A program made the translations under genes and the position numbers. DNA of 64,000 nt from CAZTQN01 sp964615765. GTDB taxonomy: Bacteria; Planctomycetota; Phycisphaerae; Phycisphaerales; UBA1924. The stretch is from positions 124,001 to 188,000 of the forward strand of contig CAZTQN010000002.1 of the NCBI GenBank assembly GCA_964615765.1. Direction: 5' to 3'. The notes under the pieces were generated by a model. The model was not told the origin of the DNA, did not search any database, and worked only from the letters and a program-made list of their open reading frames with translations. Positions within the stretch are counted from its first letter, which is position 1, and every line of letters begins with the position of its first letter. Of the stretch, positions 18,716 to 33,700 are shown piece by piece.

Positions 18716-21700
18716 TCAGAGGTTGGTGAATCGCAAGGCGGGAACGGCCTGGCTGAGCGCGACCTCGCGGTGGTTGGCGTGCTCGTCAGGGACGAGCAGG
18801 AAGGCCCGGGCCGGCTGATCGTCGAACGCGGGGATGGTGAACCACGCGTCGTCATCGCCGACGGGCTGGGCGGGGTCGTCGATGGTGATGACCACCGGGG
18901 CAACGCTCGGGGCGGCGGGCGTGCTGCCCGGCGGCGTCACCACCGACTGCGGACGCGACTGGCCGACGGTGACCTGATCGATGCCGGCGGTCGGCTGGTC
19001 GATCGGGCGCGTCGGGTCGGTCAGGTCCGGGCGGACGCCGACGATGCGCGGCAGCGGTCGGCGGAAGTCGAACGTGCCCAGCACCTGGTTCGCCGCGGTC
19101 GCGTTGCCGCCGAGGTCCGCGACGGCGCCCGCGAGACGGACGACCTCGATGGCGTGTACCGGCGTGAGGTTGCCGCCGGCGGAGGGCGTGAGGGCCGCGT
19201 GGAAGTAGCGGACCACGCCGTCGGTCAGGACCTGGAACCCGGTGATGGCGATCGGCTGGTTGGTCGTGGCGTTGCGGAGCGCGATGTCGAGCGGGCTGGC
19301 CGTCGAGAGGTCGACGCCGAAGCCCGCGTCGGTGTAGCGGATGTCGATGAAGCGGGCGTCGGGCGAATCATCGATGTCGGCGTAGACGCGCGGGAGCAGC
19401 GTCGCGGCCGGCGCGGCCTGGTCGACCGAGAGCGAGCCGAACACGCCCAGCGGCGTCGCGTTGCCGAACGCGTCGGTGATGGCGCCCGCCACGCGGACGA
19501 CGACCGTGCCGTCGGTGATCGGCGTCGAAAGGATGAGGTCGAAGGCGGACGGGTCGCCGACGACGGACTGCAGCGCGGTGATCGTGAAGCCATCGACGGC
19601 GAAGTCGCTGGCCTGCACGCTCGCGGGCACGAGGCCGGCGCCGACGGCGTCGGTCAGACGGACGCGGATGACCGAGACCGGCGCGCTCAACGTAGCGCCG
19701 TTGGTCGGGGCGTCCAGCGACGCAACCGGACCGGAGCGGTCGACGGTGAACGCGCCCAGGGTCTGGGCGGTGTTCAGGTTGCCGATGGCGTCGGCGACGG
19801 CGCCCTCGGCGAGCGAGACGGTGACGGGCCCGGACTGGAACGTCGCGCCCGGCGCGAAGGCGAGCGTGAAGCGGAAGACGTTGCCACCCAGGTTCTGCGG
19901 CGTGCCGGTGGCGATGATGTCGGGCGTGCTGAAGAGCAGATCGCCCGCGTTGACGCTCGCCGGGTTGACGCCGAGCAGGTCGGCGAAGGTGACGTCGATG
20001 GTGGCGGGCAGGTTGGGGAACGCCGCACCGGAAGCGGTGAGCTGCGCCAGCGGGCCGGCGCGGTCGAGCGTGCGCACGGCGAGCACGCCGGCGGGGGCGC
20101 TGTTGCCGGCGATGTCGAAGACCTGCACCGCGCCGGTCGTGATCGTCACGGGGCCGTCGCTCAATGAGCCGGTGTAGAAGTAGCGGAAGGTGTTGGGCTG
20201 ACCGGCGACGGGCTGCACGGCGGCGACGGGGAAGGACGTCACACCCTGCGTGATGGTGATGTCGTTGACGCTGATCGTCGAGGCGTCGATCGGCGTGCCG
20301 GAGCCGGGGCTCCAGGTGATGTCGATGAAGCCCTGGTCGAGCGTGAAGTCGCCGGCGGGGTTGACGACCGAGCCCGCGATGGCCTGGGTGTCGACGGTGA
20401 ACGAGCCGAGGTTGACCGAGCCAACCGGGTTGAGGGCGCGGTCGGACACGCCCTGCTCCTGCGTGCCGCTTTCGGTCGAGGTGACGACGGTGACCACGCC
20501 GTCGGCGAGGGTTCGCGCGAGGATGTAGCGCCACGCGCCGCTGGGCTGCTGCACGGGCGGCGCGACGACGGGCACGATGCCGATCGCGTCGGTGATGATG
20601 AGGTCGTTGGCGGTGAACGCGCCGGGGTCGAAGCCCGAGCCGCTGTCGAACCAACTGACATCAAGGAATGCCGGCGACGCGCCGAGAACGGCCGACGGCG
20701 TCGGCGTGACCAGCTGCGCCGTCGGCGCGGTGGAGTCGATGGTGATCTGACCGACGACGCCGGCGGCGGCGGCGTTGCCGGCCCGGTCGAGCACCCCGCC
20801 CGAAGCCGCGGCGACGGTCAGCGGGCCGTTGGTGAGGCCGAAGAGCGCCGGCGGGAGCGTGTACCGGACCAGCGTGCCCGAGACGACCTGGGCCGCGGTG
20901 GGCGAGAGCCCGTTGATGGTGATGTCGTCGACGCCGAACTGGGCCGCGTCGATGCCCGCGAGGCCGGCGTCGGTCCACTGAATGTCGATCGTGCCGGGCA
21001 CGGCCTGCAGGGCCGCACCGGAAGCCGGGCTGGCGAGCTGGCCTGTGGGCACGCCGCGATCAACCGAGAAGGTAAACGTCTGGGCCGCGGCGAGCGGGTT
21101 GCGGAGCGCGTCGGACAGGGCGGGGTCGAGGCGGACGGTGTACGTGCCTTCGGGCACGCCCGCGGGGAGCGTGATGCCCAGCGAGCGCCCGCCGAGGTTG
21201 CTGAGCGTGACGCCCGCGACCACGCCGGAGGGGCCGGTGACGGTGACGCGCGGCGCGATCGCGGCGTCGGTCGTCGAGTGCAGGTCGCGCGGGAGCAGCG
21301 TGAGGCGGACGGAGAGCGACTGCCCGACGCGGTTGGCGACCAGCGTGTCGAGGCGGCCGTCGGCGTTGATGTCCGCAACGGCGACGTCCTGCACCAGCGC
21401 GCCGCTGAAGCCGGAGGTGAAGGTCTGGGCGGTGAGGAACGTGCCGGTGCCGGTGCCCGGGAGCACGCCGATGGTGTCACGGTTGGCGTTGGCGACGACC
21501 AGGTCCGGCTTGCCGTCGGCGGTGATGTCGGCGATGGTGATCGCGGTCGCGCCCGCGGAGAGGGACGCGGGGTCGGAGTTGAACGAGGTCGAACCGGCGA
21601 AGGTGCCGTTGCCGTTGCCCAGGTGGACGCTGACGGCCGAGCCGTTGGTAACGCTGGTGTTGGCCGTCACGACGTCGACGCGACCGTCGGCGTTGAGGTC

Positions 21701-24700
21701 GGCGAGGTACACGCGCCGGGGCGACCCGGCCGAGCCGAAGCTGGTGCCGGTGGTGAAGCCTCCCAACCCGTTGTTGAGGAACGGGATGAGGTTGTTCTGC
21801 GTGTCGCTGGTGACGAGGAAGTCGGGGCGGCCGTCGTTGTTGACATCGCCCACGGCGGCGCCGGACGCGAAGAAGCCGACGTTGAAGGTGCTCGCCGAGC
21901 TGAACGTGCCGTCGCCGTTGCCCGTGCGGAACTGGGCCTGCGACTGGGCGAAGGAAGTTCCATCGTGGATGGTGACCACGTCGAGCCGGCCGTCGCTGTT
22001 GAAGTCGGCGATGACGAGGTCGACGGCGTCGTTGCCGCCCGTCTGGTTGAACGCCTGCGTGAACGACCCGGCGCCGTTGTTGAGGAACGCGTACAGGCGC
22101 GTGAGCACGCCGTCGCGCGTCACGGCCACGATGTCGGGCAGACCGTCGCGGTTCACGTCGGCGACGGCGATCCGGCGCGTGATGCCGGCGGTCGCGACGG
22201 ACGTCGGCGGGGCGAACGCGCCCGGCGTCGAGCCGGCGAGCGCGACGCGGATGCCCGAAGAGTTGAACGAGGTGAACGCGATGTCGGCCCGGCCGTCAAG
22301 GTTGAAATCGCCCATCGCAACGCTCGTCGGCTGCGCCGTCACGCTGTTGTCGAGCGTGTTCGCGAGCGTGAACGTCGGCTGGATCACCGGCGGGAGCGAG
22401 CGGAGCAGGGCCAACTGGTTGGTGGCCTGCTGGATGACGACGGCGTCGGTGCGGCCGTCGCGGTCGAAATCGCCCGCGGCGACGCCGACGGGGAACTGCG
22501 TCACGGGCAGCGCGGTGACGGGCGAGAGGCGACCATCGCCCAGGCCCAGGAAGTACGTCGCCGAGCCCGTCGAGCCGTTGCCCGCGGCAAGCACGTCGGG
22601 GCGGCCGTCGGCGTTGACGTCCGCGATGGCCACCTGGGGCGTGGTGCCCGGGGCCGGGTAGGACACGGCCGCCGCGAAGCTGTTGGTCGAGGTGCCGCGG
22701 AGCACGGCGACGGCGTTGGTGGTGGTGGTGAAGCCGACGACCAGGTCGGCGCGGCCGTCGCGGTCGAGATCGCCGGCGGCGAGGCTGCTGGACCCGAGCG
22801 GGATCGCGATCGTCGCGCCCGCCGTGAAGACGCCGGCGCCGTTATTGGTGAACAGGTGGACCGTGCCGTTGAGCCGGTCGGCGACGGCCAGGTCGATGGC
22901 GCCGTTGCGGTTGAAGTCGACGGCGACGATGCCCTGCGGGCGCGAGGTGGTCGTGAGCGTGGCGCCCGCCGTGAACGTGCCGGTGCCGTTGCCGGTGTAG
23001 AGGCCGATGGCGTTGGTGCCGTCGCGCGTGACGGCGAGATCGAGCCGCCCGTCGCGGTTGAAGTCGGCCAACGCCAGGCCGTACGGCAGCGTGCCGACGG
23101 AGAAGGACGTTGCGGCGGCGAAGGTGCCGGAGGTGTTGGCGAGCAGGACGGAGACGGTGCCGGCGGCGCTGTTGGCGGTGAGCAGGTCGAGGCGGCCGTC
23201 GTTGTTGACGTCGCCGGCGGCGATGAACCGCGGGTCCAGCCCGACGGCGTAGGTCACCGCGGTCGCGAAGCCGCCGGTCCCGTTGCCGATGAGCACGCCG
23301 ACGGTGTTCGCCACGGAGTTGGCGATCGCGAGGTCGGTCTTGCCGTCGAGGTTGAAGTCCCCCGAGACGACGGAGCGCGGGTTGGAGCCGCCGGTGCCGA
23401 ACGGCGTTGCGGACGACGGGAACAGCGGATCGGCGATCGTCGCGTGGACGGGCTGATCGAACTGGGCGGTGATCGAGGGCGCGTTCGCGTTGGTGGACGT
23501 TCCCGGGGTGACGCCGCCGGCGCCGCTCGAGAGACCGAACGCGTTGACGCGCAGGTTGCGGGCGTCGTCAAGCGTGTACACGCCGACGGCGGGCGTGCGG
23601 GCGTAGAGGGCGGCGCTGAGGGCCGCGATCTGGGCCGGTGTCGTGAAGCCCTGCTCGGCGACGTACTCGTTCGCGATGAAGGTGTGCAGGCTGGGGAGGG
23701 ACGCGATGTCGATGTCGAAGGCGTCGGTGCCGGTGATGTCGAGCGACTGCAGGTTGGGGAACGAACCGGGCGTGATGACCCCCGTCGGCGCCCAGTCGCC
23801 GCCCACGAAATCGGTCGGGCCGGCGACGCTCAGGAACTCGACGTTGTTGAGTCCCTGGTTGGCGGCGAAGTCGGACAGCAGGAGGTGTTCGGCGCTGTCG
23901 CGGACGCCGTTGAACCAGCCTTCGCTGAAGTCGACAAAGTCGAGGTCGAGCTTGCGCCAGGTCGGGCTGCCCACGACCGTGTTGGCCATGAGGGCGCCGT
24001 TGCCCGCGAGCGAGACGGAGCGGAGCGGGAGGACGTTGAGCGTGGGGTTGTCGAACGCCAGCGAGCCGCGCGGCGTGCCCGGGGCGACGGCCAGCACGTC
24101 AACGCGCCCGGACGGGCCGATGATGTTGTACGACGCCGTGATCTCGCGCAGGTTGAGGAACCAGCGCGCGTCGGCGAGGCTGGTGACGTTTCGGCGGGAG
24201 CTGTCGATCCGCGTTACGCCGGCCAGGTCGCTGGCGAGGGCGGCGTTGGGGATCGTGCGCCCGACACCGGCCAGCGGCTCCCACGCGAACACGCCCGGCA
24301 CCGCCGAGTTGTTGTACGCGGGCGAGGATGTCTCGAACACGACGACACCGGATGTGTTCGACGCGACCGGCGCGAACTGGTCGGTCGCGGCGGTCTGAAG
24401 CTGCGTGATGAGCGTGGTCGCGCCCGTCGAGAAGCGAACGGAGTACACGTCCGGCGATGTATCGGTGTCCGTCGGAGCGAGCGCGTCGGAAGCGACGAAC
24501 ACGAGCGATTGCCCGTCGGGCGCGAACGACGGGAGCTTGGATTCTCCGGGGCCGAAACTGACGATGAACGTGCCGGTGGAGGTGTGCGGTCCACTCGCGG
24601 TGACGACGCGGTAGAACACGTCTTCCTGCCCGTCGCTGTCGATCCCGGAGTTGGCGGTGGTGGAGAACGCAACCACGGCGCCGTCGCCACTGATCGACGG

Positions 24701-27700
24701 GGATTGGCTGGGCGCGGTCAGGTTGCCGTTCAGCGAGTTGACGCTGATGTGCACGTTGGTCGCCGTGCTGACCTGGAAGCGGTAGATGTCGGCGAGGCCG
24801 TTGGTGTCGGAGGGGAGCACGGCTTCCGCGGAGACGTACGCGATGAAGTTGCCGTCGCTCGAAATCGACGGGCTGGTCCCGCCGCCGGTGGTCGTGCCGG
24901 CAAGGTCCGTCACCAGCACCTTGGTGCCGGTGGTCAGGTCGAGGCGGACGATGTCGGCCCGGTTGTTGCTGTCGGCGATCGCCGTGATGTTGGTCGCGAG
25001 CGTTTCGAACGCGACGAACAGCCCGTTGCCCGAGATGACCGGGTTCGTGCTGTGCCCGTTGGCGGAGTTTCCGGCGCTGTTCTGCGTGCTCACCAGCCGC
25101 GTGGCGCGCCGGGCCCGGTCGTAGAGGTAGACGTCCGTGCGGTTGTTCACGTCAACCGCGCCGAGATTGGTCGCGTTGCTGGCGTATACGACGTACCGGC
25201 CGTCGTCGGAGATCTTGGGCGTGAAGCTGTCGCCGTTGATCTGTGCGCCGTTGGCGGCGAGGCTGACGCGTTCGAGCGCGCCGGTCGTGCGATCAAAGAC
25301 GAAGACGTCCTGCTGGCCGGTGTCGCCGGGGACGAGGTTGTTGGCGGAACTGGCGAACGCGATGAAGCGACCGTCGGGCGTGATGTCCGGGCTGGTGACC
25401 GCGCCGTCGGGAAGCGTCGAGTAGAACTTCTGATCGATGCTCACGCTGGGGTTGACGACCATCGGCTCGTTGGCGACAAAGTCGCCCGAGTCCTGCGCGA
25501 CGATCGTTCGCGGGAACTCGACGTCGTTGGCAATGTTCGAGGTGAACTCGGTGACGGTGATCCCGTTAACCGTCACGGCGGACTCCCCGACCGCGGTGTC
25601 GCTGCCGAAGTTGCCCTGGATGCTGTCGAGCCCGATGCCGCCGACCAGGTTGTCATCACCAGGGCCGCCTTCGAGCGTGTCGCGGAACGTCGCGGGATGG
25701 GCGAGGCCCGCCGCGGGCGGGGTGATCTCGATGGAGAAGTTCGTGCGCGGCGTGGCCGCGTCATCCGGCGTGTAGACACGCATGAAGTACTTGCCCGCCG
25801 GCAGCACGCGCATGTCGATGGTCGAGCGACCCTCAACGACGTACTGCCCGGAGGTGTTGTGGATGTCCGCCACGACGCCGTACTGCTTCTGAACCAGTTC
25901 AAGTCGAGAGGTCGGGTTGTTCGCGCGGAAGGGCGTCTCGATCGAAGAGACATTGACGCTCGGGCCGGGCGTTTCCAGGCGGAGCGTGAACGACGTCCGC
26001 CCGCTGTCCAGCACGGAGCGGACCACGTCGGTCATGTCGACACTCAGCGCTGCGTTGGTGCCGTTCTGCGTGGGCAGGGCGATCTGCTTGACGAGGTTGA
26101 ACGAGCGTGTGAGCGGGAAGCCGTTCGTGAAGCGGGCTTCGTCGGTCGAAACGGAGAGGTCGAGGCGCCTGAGCGTCTCGGTCGGGCCCGAGGTCCACGT
26201 GGCCAGCAGGTTGAGGGTCGCCGAGACCAGGTTTTCCGGTTCGCCGAGCAGGGACGTGAGGTCAAAGTCGATGAAGCCCGTCGAGTTCGCGAACGAGTTG
26301 ACGGAGAGAGCGTTGGTCGCGGTGGACGTGCCGGAGCCGGAGGTGCGCGTGACGGTCCCTGAGAGCGAAGGCGCGTTGATGGTGCGTGTGAAGGCGTCGG
26401 GCGACAGGCGGATGAAGTTACGGTCACGCTCGGCACCAACGGCGTCGCCGATCGCCGCGCCGCCGTCGCCGAGGGTGGTGAACTGGAACCAGCGTTCGGT
26501 GGTCGTCCCGTCGACGAACATCTGGTTCTCGAGACCGCTGCTGGAGGAGTCGAAGATCTGGGTACCCAGGCCTCCGGGCGTGGCCTGCTTGGTCAGGAAG
26601 TTGTCGATGTTGGCCAGAAGCGGAACGGGCTGTCCGGGCGTGGGATTGAACACGGCCGTGGACGTCTCGACGATCGGATTCGCGTAGCGGTATTGCGGGA
26701 ACGAGCCGAAGGTCTTGCGGGTGGTGGGGTTGCCCGTGGAGTCCACGTCGCGGTTGAGCATCACGTAGTTGGGGATGCTGATTGTGGCGAGGTTCTCCGG
26801 GGTGACGGTCGTCATGCCGCGCGTGTACAGGGCGGGCGGTTGAGAGATGAGCGTGGCCGGGTTGGGGTTGGCGATGTCCCCGATGAGGTAGTCGTTGCCG
26901 CCCGAGTTGATATTGCTGGGGTCGGAGTCGCCGGCGATGACGTCGGAGCCTTCGTACCCGCGGATGAGGTCGGAGTCCTGCTCGCCGTAGATGCTGTCGT
27001 TAATCCCAGACCCGTAGAGCTGATCGTTCCCGTCGCCGCCGAGAATGAGCAGGTTCGGGATGTTGGCGCCGTCGACACGCGACGTGCGGCTGAGGCCCCA
27101 GGACGAGGAGGCGAAGCCGAACGCGGGGATGGTCTGCCCGGGCTGAGCGAAGACCGAGTCGGCCCCGCCGCGCGCGTTGATGACCATCGCCTCGATGTTC
27201 TGCGGCGAGAAGCGGCTCTGACGGATGTAGAAGTTCGAGCCGTCGCCGAGGAATCGGTAGGTGGGCGGATTGGTGGTGACGTTGTCGTTGGGCGCCGTGG
27301 AGCGCAGGAGCGCCCCGACCTGATAGACGCCGCTGCCCGGAATCAGGCTGGTGACCGAGTCATAACCGAGGAGCACGTGATCGACGACGTTCGTCCCGCC
27401 GACGGTATAGGACCCGTCGTAGATGACTTGGTCGAGCCCGGGCCCGCCGAACAGCAGGTCATAGGAGTTGTCGGCGACCTCGCGGAACTGCGGGATGATC
27501 TGGAAGGAGTCGTTGTCATTGCCGCCTTCGATCAGGTCGGTCAGGTCGACGATCTGACGATCGGTCAGCGCGGCGTTCATCTTGGCGTCGATGCCGCCGA
27601 AGAGGATGTCCTCACCGGAGCCGCCGAAGATCCAGTCTTCGCCCGGGCCGCCGGCGACGGTGTCGTCGCCGGTGCCGGCGGCGACGATGTCCCGCCTGGA

Positions 27701-30700
27701 CGTGATGTCACCGAGCCAGTTCGAGGCGGCCTGCTGGATCGTGATCTGGCCGGGGCCCGCACCGACGTTGAGCGCCGTGCGCAGGGCGGGTGAGTTGTTG
27801 AGTGTGTTGACGAGGTCCGCGGCGGTCGGGGTGGACGCGGGCGTGAGCGGGCTGCCGCCGACGTTGGCGACGTTGAGATTGATGACATCGGCGCCCGAGC
27901 CGCCGGCGACCCAGACGCTCTTGCGAACCGACTGCGTCACGCTCACGGTGTCGTCGCCGCCCGCAGCGTCGATCACGACCACGTCGTAGTCGTTGTTCAC
28001 ATACACGCTGTACGCGTCGAGCCCGGACTCGCCCGCGATGCCGGCTGGATCGATCCAGACCGGCGTTCCGGCTTGATCCGGCCGGGACGCGGCGAAATCG
28101 AGGTTGAACAGCAGCGCGAAGTTCGAACCGCCGGAGGCCACGGAGATCGCGATCGAGTTCACCAGAAGGCCGAGCGAACTGCTGGTGATGTACTCGACCT
28201 TGTACTCTTCGGCGACATCGGTCCCGCCGACGTACCAGACGCGGTCGAGGGTCTTGGCGTAGGAAACCCAGTCTTCCGCGGCGGACGCGGAGTCGATGAC
28301 GTTGTTGAGCCGGTCTCGCAGCACGTCTGTGTCGGTGGTGCCGTCGCCGCCGTACATGAAGTCCGCGCCGTAACCGCCGAAGAGGACGTCGGACCCGGCC
28401 CCGCCGTGCAGGCGGTTGTTGCCGCGATCGTTGGGATCAGCGTTCCCGGACAGGTTCAGCGCGAGATTCCCCGCGAGGATCTGAGCGCGGAACGAGGGGG
28501 AGTTGATGATCGTCGACTCGACCGATCGGAGCGTGGCGAAGAGCTGATCGTTCCCGCCCTGCCCAAAGGCGTCATCGTTGCCGAGGCCGGTCCACAGCAC
28601 ATCCGCCGCATCGAACGCGCCGGCGTCGGACGGGCCGTTGCTCGGCTCGTCACCCCAAAGGCGGTCGCTGCCGTCGCCGCCGAAGAGGTAGTCGTCGCCC
28701 GCGCCGCCGACCAGGAAGTCGCGCGCGTCGGAGCCGATGATCAGGTCCCGCCCCGGACCACCGATGACGGAGACCACGATCTCCGACTGGCTGCGGAGCG
28801 GGCGGCCCACCACGTCGGTGCGTGCGAGATAGTCCAGGTCGAGTTTGGTGCTCGGGTTGGAGAGGAACTCGACCGAGTTCGTGCCGCCGCCCATCGCGAT
28901 CTGGAACTGCTCGAAACGCGGCGTGCCGTCGGGCTCGCGCCACTCAACCGGAACGGTGACGCCGTTGAAGACGACTTCCATGATCGGGGAAGACGTCGGA
29001 GAACCGAGCGGGCGGCCGATCGTGAGCGTGTCGTTGCCGTTGCCGGTAGGGCTCGAGATCTGCAGGATGTCGGTGTCGGTGGTGTTCGTGCCGGGGGCGG
29101 GCGTGTTCAGCGCGTCCTGCACGCCGTGCCCGAAGACGGCGTCGTTGCCGCCGGGCGCGGTCGGGTTCAGAAGCAGGCGATCGGCTTCGGAGCCGCCGAT
29201 GAGCGTGTCGGGGTCGGCGCCGCCGTCGAGCGTGTCGAGCCCCTGCCCGCCGTAGAGCGTGTCGGCGCCGAGATCGCCGAAGAGGCTGTCGTTCTCCGTG
29301 CCGCCCTCGATGAGGTCGCCCCCGCCGCGTCCGAAGAGCGTGTCGTCGCCCGCGCCGCCGCGGAGCGTGTCGCCCCCGCCGTCGCCGAAGATGATGTCGG
29401 TCCCGGCGTCGCCGCTGACGGTGTTGGCGGCGGTGTCGCCCTCGCCGAACTGCGTGCGCCCGGCGTACAGCGAGTCGTTCCCGTCGTTGCCGGAGATGGT
29501 GTCGCCGCCGCGCCCGCCGAAGATCACGTCATTGTCGGGCCCGCCGGAGATGACGTCGGCCCCGTCGTTGCCAAAGACGATGTCGTCCTGCGCGCCGGCG
29601 TCGATGGTGTCGATGCCGGCGTCGCCGTAGATCGTGTCGATGCCCGCGCCGCCGGTAAGGGTGTTGGCGAGGGTGTCGCCGGCGCCGAGCTCGGCGAGCC
29701 CGCCGAAGATGCGGTCGTCGTTGTTGCCGCCGTCGACATTGTCGGACCCGAACCCGCCACGCAGCGTGTCGTTGCCGTCGCCGCCGGTGATGATGTCGTT
29801 GTTGCGCCCGCCGTCAATGGTGTCAGCGCCGGCGTTGCCGGCGATGGTGTCGTTGCCGTCGCCGCCGGTGAGTGCGTCGCTGCCGGCGTCGCCGTAGAGG
29901 AAGTCGTCCCCGTCGCCGCCGGTGATGGTGTTGGCGAGTGCGTCGCCGCCGCCGGTGGTGTTGAGCCCGGCGAAGATGGTGTCGCCGCCAGCGTCGCCGA
30001 AGAGAGCGTCTGCGCCGAGCCCGCCGGTGATGGTGTCGCCGCCGCCCAGCCCACGGATGGTGTCGGCGTCGTCGCCGCCGGAGAGGGTGTCGTTGCCATC
30101 ATCGCCGAAGATGACATCGAGGCCGATGCCGCCGTCGACGGTGTTGGTCTGCGTGTCGCCGACAAGCCCGCCGCTCCCGCCGCTGAGGCCGGCGATGAGC
30201 GTGTCATTGCCCGAATCGCCCGTGATCCCGTCGGCCCCAAGCCCGCCGACCACACGGTCGTTGCCCTCGTTGCCCGAGAGCGTGTCGGCACCGTCGCCGC
30301 CGTCGATCTCGTCGTCACCCAACCCGCCGGAGATGGTGTCGGCGCCGGTGCCGGTTTCGGAGCCGTCGGTCTTGCCGGAGTCCGGCCCGCGCCCGCCGAA
30401 GATCTGGTCGGCGTCGCCCTGACCGAGCACGATGTCGTCGCCCGCGCCGCCGAGGACCAGGTCCTGCCCGGCCCCGGCGAGCAGCCGATCGCGCCCGGCC
30501 CCGCCGCGCACCGCGTCGTTGCCGTCGCCCGAGTCGAGGTAGTCGTTGCCGCCCTGCCCGTCGACGGTGTCGGCTCCGCCGGTCGAGAAGACCCAGTCGG
30601 TCGAATCGTCGGACCCGGCGTCGATGACGTCGGCCCCGTCCGTCGGCGCGGAGGACGCGAACCCGCCCGCGATCCCGGACAGCGGGCCCGGCAGGTTCGG

Positions 30701-33700
30701 CGCCGCCGGCGCGTTGCCCGTCGGGAACGTCGCTCGCGTCGCACCGGGCGCTGCGGCGTCGCCCCACACGATGTCGACCCCCGGCCCGGCGCTGACGTTG
30801 TCGTCGCCCGCGCCCGCGATGATCCAGTCGTTGCCGGCCCCGCCGTCGATCGCGTCGTTGCCGATCCCCGCCAGCAGGTCGTCGTTGCCCGCGCCGCCGC
30901 TGACGCGGTCGTTCCCGTCGCCGCCGTCGGCGACATCGTCGCCATCGCCGGCGCTGAGATCGTCATCGCCCTGCTCGCCGAACAGTTCGTCGTTGCCCGC
31001 GCCGCCGGTCAGGCGGTCGTTGTCCGGCCCGCCGAAGAGGTCGTCGTCGTTGTCGCCGGCGTCGAGGGCGTCGTTGCCCTGCTGCCCGCGGAGGATGTCG
31101 TTGCCGAGCCCGCCGGTGATGGTGTCATCGCCCAGCCCGCCCTCGAGGATGTCGGCCCCCGCGTCGCCGTCGATGGTGTCGGCGCCCGCGTCGCCGAAGA
31201 TGGAATCCGCGCCGGTTCCACCGGCGAGCTGATCGTCATCGTCGCCGCCGCGGAGGATGTTGGTCGCGCCGCCGCCCGCGCTCAGCACGTCGAACCCGGC
31301 GTCGCCGGAGAGATCATCGACGCCGTCGCCGCCGGCGAGCTTGTCGTTGCCGGCCCCGCCGGTCGCCGTGACGTTGCCCGTGCCGGCGTACGCGAGCGTG
31401 TCGGCCCCGTCGCCGCCGGAGAACGTCACGCTCGCCGAGACGGTGAAGCCCTGGGCCGCCTTGACGGTGAGCAGGTCATCACCCGCGCCGCCGCTAAACA
31501 CAATGCTGGTGACGGTGGCGCCGTTGAAGGTCTCGCTGTTGCCGTTGCCGGTGACCACGTACGTGCTGGCCCCGGTGCGTTCGACGACGAAGTTGTCGCC
31601 CGAGGGCGTGGCGTTGAGCGTCAGCACGCCGCCGGAGAGGCTCGCCGGGTCGGGGTTGGCCGCGTAGGTGCTGGCGTCGTTGCCGCCGCTGCCGACGGAG
31701 AAGCTGAACAGCGTGACGCGTGCGACGCTCCAGTTGAAGTCGAAGATCGTCCACGTCTTGGAGAAGAACCCGAGGTCGACCGTGAGCGTGACCTTGAGAT
31801 ACGCCGCCAGTTCCGCGTAGATCTGCCCGCTGAACGTGAACGCCTGCAGCGGGTTGTTGACCGCCTGCGTGATGCGGATCTTGGTGTTGTCGCCGTCGCC
31901 GTCCTCGAACGCGTTGGAGAGATCGACGGTGATGTTCGCGACCAGCCCGCCCGAGACGCCCGCGTTGACCTTGAACACGCCCAGGTCGATGTTGAGTTCC
32001 GCCGCGAGCTTGAGCTCCCCGCGGATCGCCACCTCGGCGACGTCCTTGCCCTGCGCATCGACATCCTTGACGAAGAAGCCCTTGGCCAGCAGCGCCGGCT
32101 GCGAGAAGTTGGACGCGAGGAACTGCCGGGCCCCGAACGTGTCATACCCGAAAGAGAACTGGGCGGCGATGTCGAGCCCCGCCGTCAGTCGCGCCCCGAG
32201 TGGCCCGAAGATCGGGAAGAACTGCGTGAACGAGAACCCGGCCGCCAGCTTGGGCGTGGTGTACGTGAAGAACGTCGCGTCCTTCCCGAGCAGGAGGTTG
32301 AACACCTCCGCCGACGACTCCATGATCGGGAAGCTGAACCCGCCGCCCGAGAGCCCGCGGTACGCCGTCGCGAAGCTCGACGCGGCGGAGCTGGTCGTCA
32401 GCGTGCTGATGATCTGCGCCGACGTGGGCGCGTTCTGCAGGCTCGCGTTGAGCTGATCCAGGCGCGTCGTCGCGCTCCGCAGATCAACCCCCAGCGCCGA
32501 GACGTTGAAGCTCCCCAGGTTCAGCAGCGCCTGGCCCGAACCTCCGACCGTCAGCCCCGGCAGCGTGCTCGCGATCGTTTTGACGGCCTGGATGAAGTTC
32601 CGCGTCGACGCGATGTTCGCGCCCGGCGTCGCGTACCACTCCGCCAGCGTCAGCAGGTCGATGTCCCGCCCGAACAGGTCGCTGATCACCGGCACGCGCC
32701 GCGTCAGCACGTCCAGCAGCGGACGGATCGGGCGCGTGATGTCGTTGATCCGATCCAGCACCGGCGCCGCCACCGCGCCGAGCAGTTGCCCGACGTCCAG
32801 CTTGACGTTGTTGAACGCCAGCGTCGGCGCGCTGCCCACCAGCCCCGTGTCGAAGTTCCACGCCAGGCCCCAGCCCGCGATGAGATCCGCCGAGAACGAC
32901 GGGATCTGCGGCAGCCCGAGCGACGTCGTGATCCGCAGCCGCGCGTCCGCCCGCCCGTCCAGGCTCGGGACGAAGATCGACTTCAGTGACCCGCCCGGCG
33001 GGTTGTTCAGTTCCGTCGTCGTCAGGAAGCCGTCAGTGTTCGCGTCACGAATGTCGACGCGGAACGTCGCGTTCAGCAGCGTCGGCGCTTCGGGAATGTC
33101 CGCGATGTTGACCTGCAGAATCCCCAGCCGCCCCGTCGTCGAGAACCCAGGGATCGACGCCTGCACGTTCAGCAGCAGTTCCGGCGTGGCCCCGCCCGCG
33201 TTGGGCTTGATGAAGAACCCGCGGCTGGTCGACGCCCCGAACGCCAGACGCAGCTGATAGTTCGCGTTCAACTGCACATTGCCGCCGTCCGCCGACAGCC
33301 CGACCGACGGCAAGCCCAGATCAAACGCCAGCGACTGCGAGAACGACAGCGTCTGCCCGATCAGCACGTCGAACTCAACGCTGTCCGTGCTCGCCGTCAG
33401 TCCCACGTCGCTCAGCGTCACCTGGTTGTCGCCGGTGATGTCCTTCAGCAGCGGCACCGACGAGCCGGGACCGAAGGCGTTGAAGATCATCTGCCGCACC
33501 TGCGCGGCGACCGCCCCCACCTGCCCGTCGATCTGCGCCCGCAGATCCTCGATCGCCGACCGCAGATCCGTGAACACCTGCGTGACGTTGTTGAGCTTGT
33601 CCCCCACCACCGGCAGCCGCGTCGCCAGCATCGTGACGCTGAGCAGCGCATCCAAGCGGGCCAGGAACGCGCCCAGCCCGTCGCTCAGCCCCGAGAAATC

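Noticed and set aside
29170..31500. CRISPR-like or satellite array suggested by the GTCGCCGCC-rich periodicity
   Set aside because: The spacing is coding: nonapeptide RTX repeats in one frame, without conserved direct repeats separated by unique spacers.
21278..32989. Very long open frames on the + strand (1694 and 1638 codons) opposite the giant gene
   Set aside because: They are antisense to a continuous, domain-rich ORF; their translations are low-complexity (Gly/Asp/Val/Arg-rich) and have no domain logic. In high-GC DNA the frame opposite RTX and FG-GAP codons rarely meets a stop.
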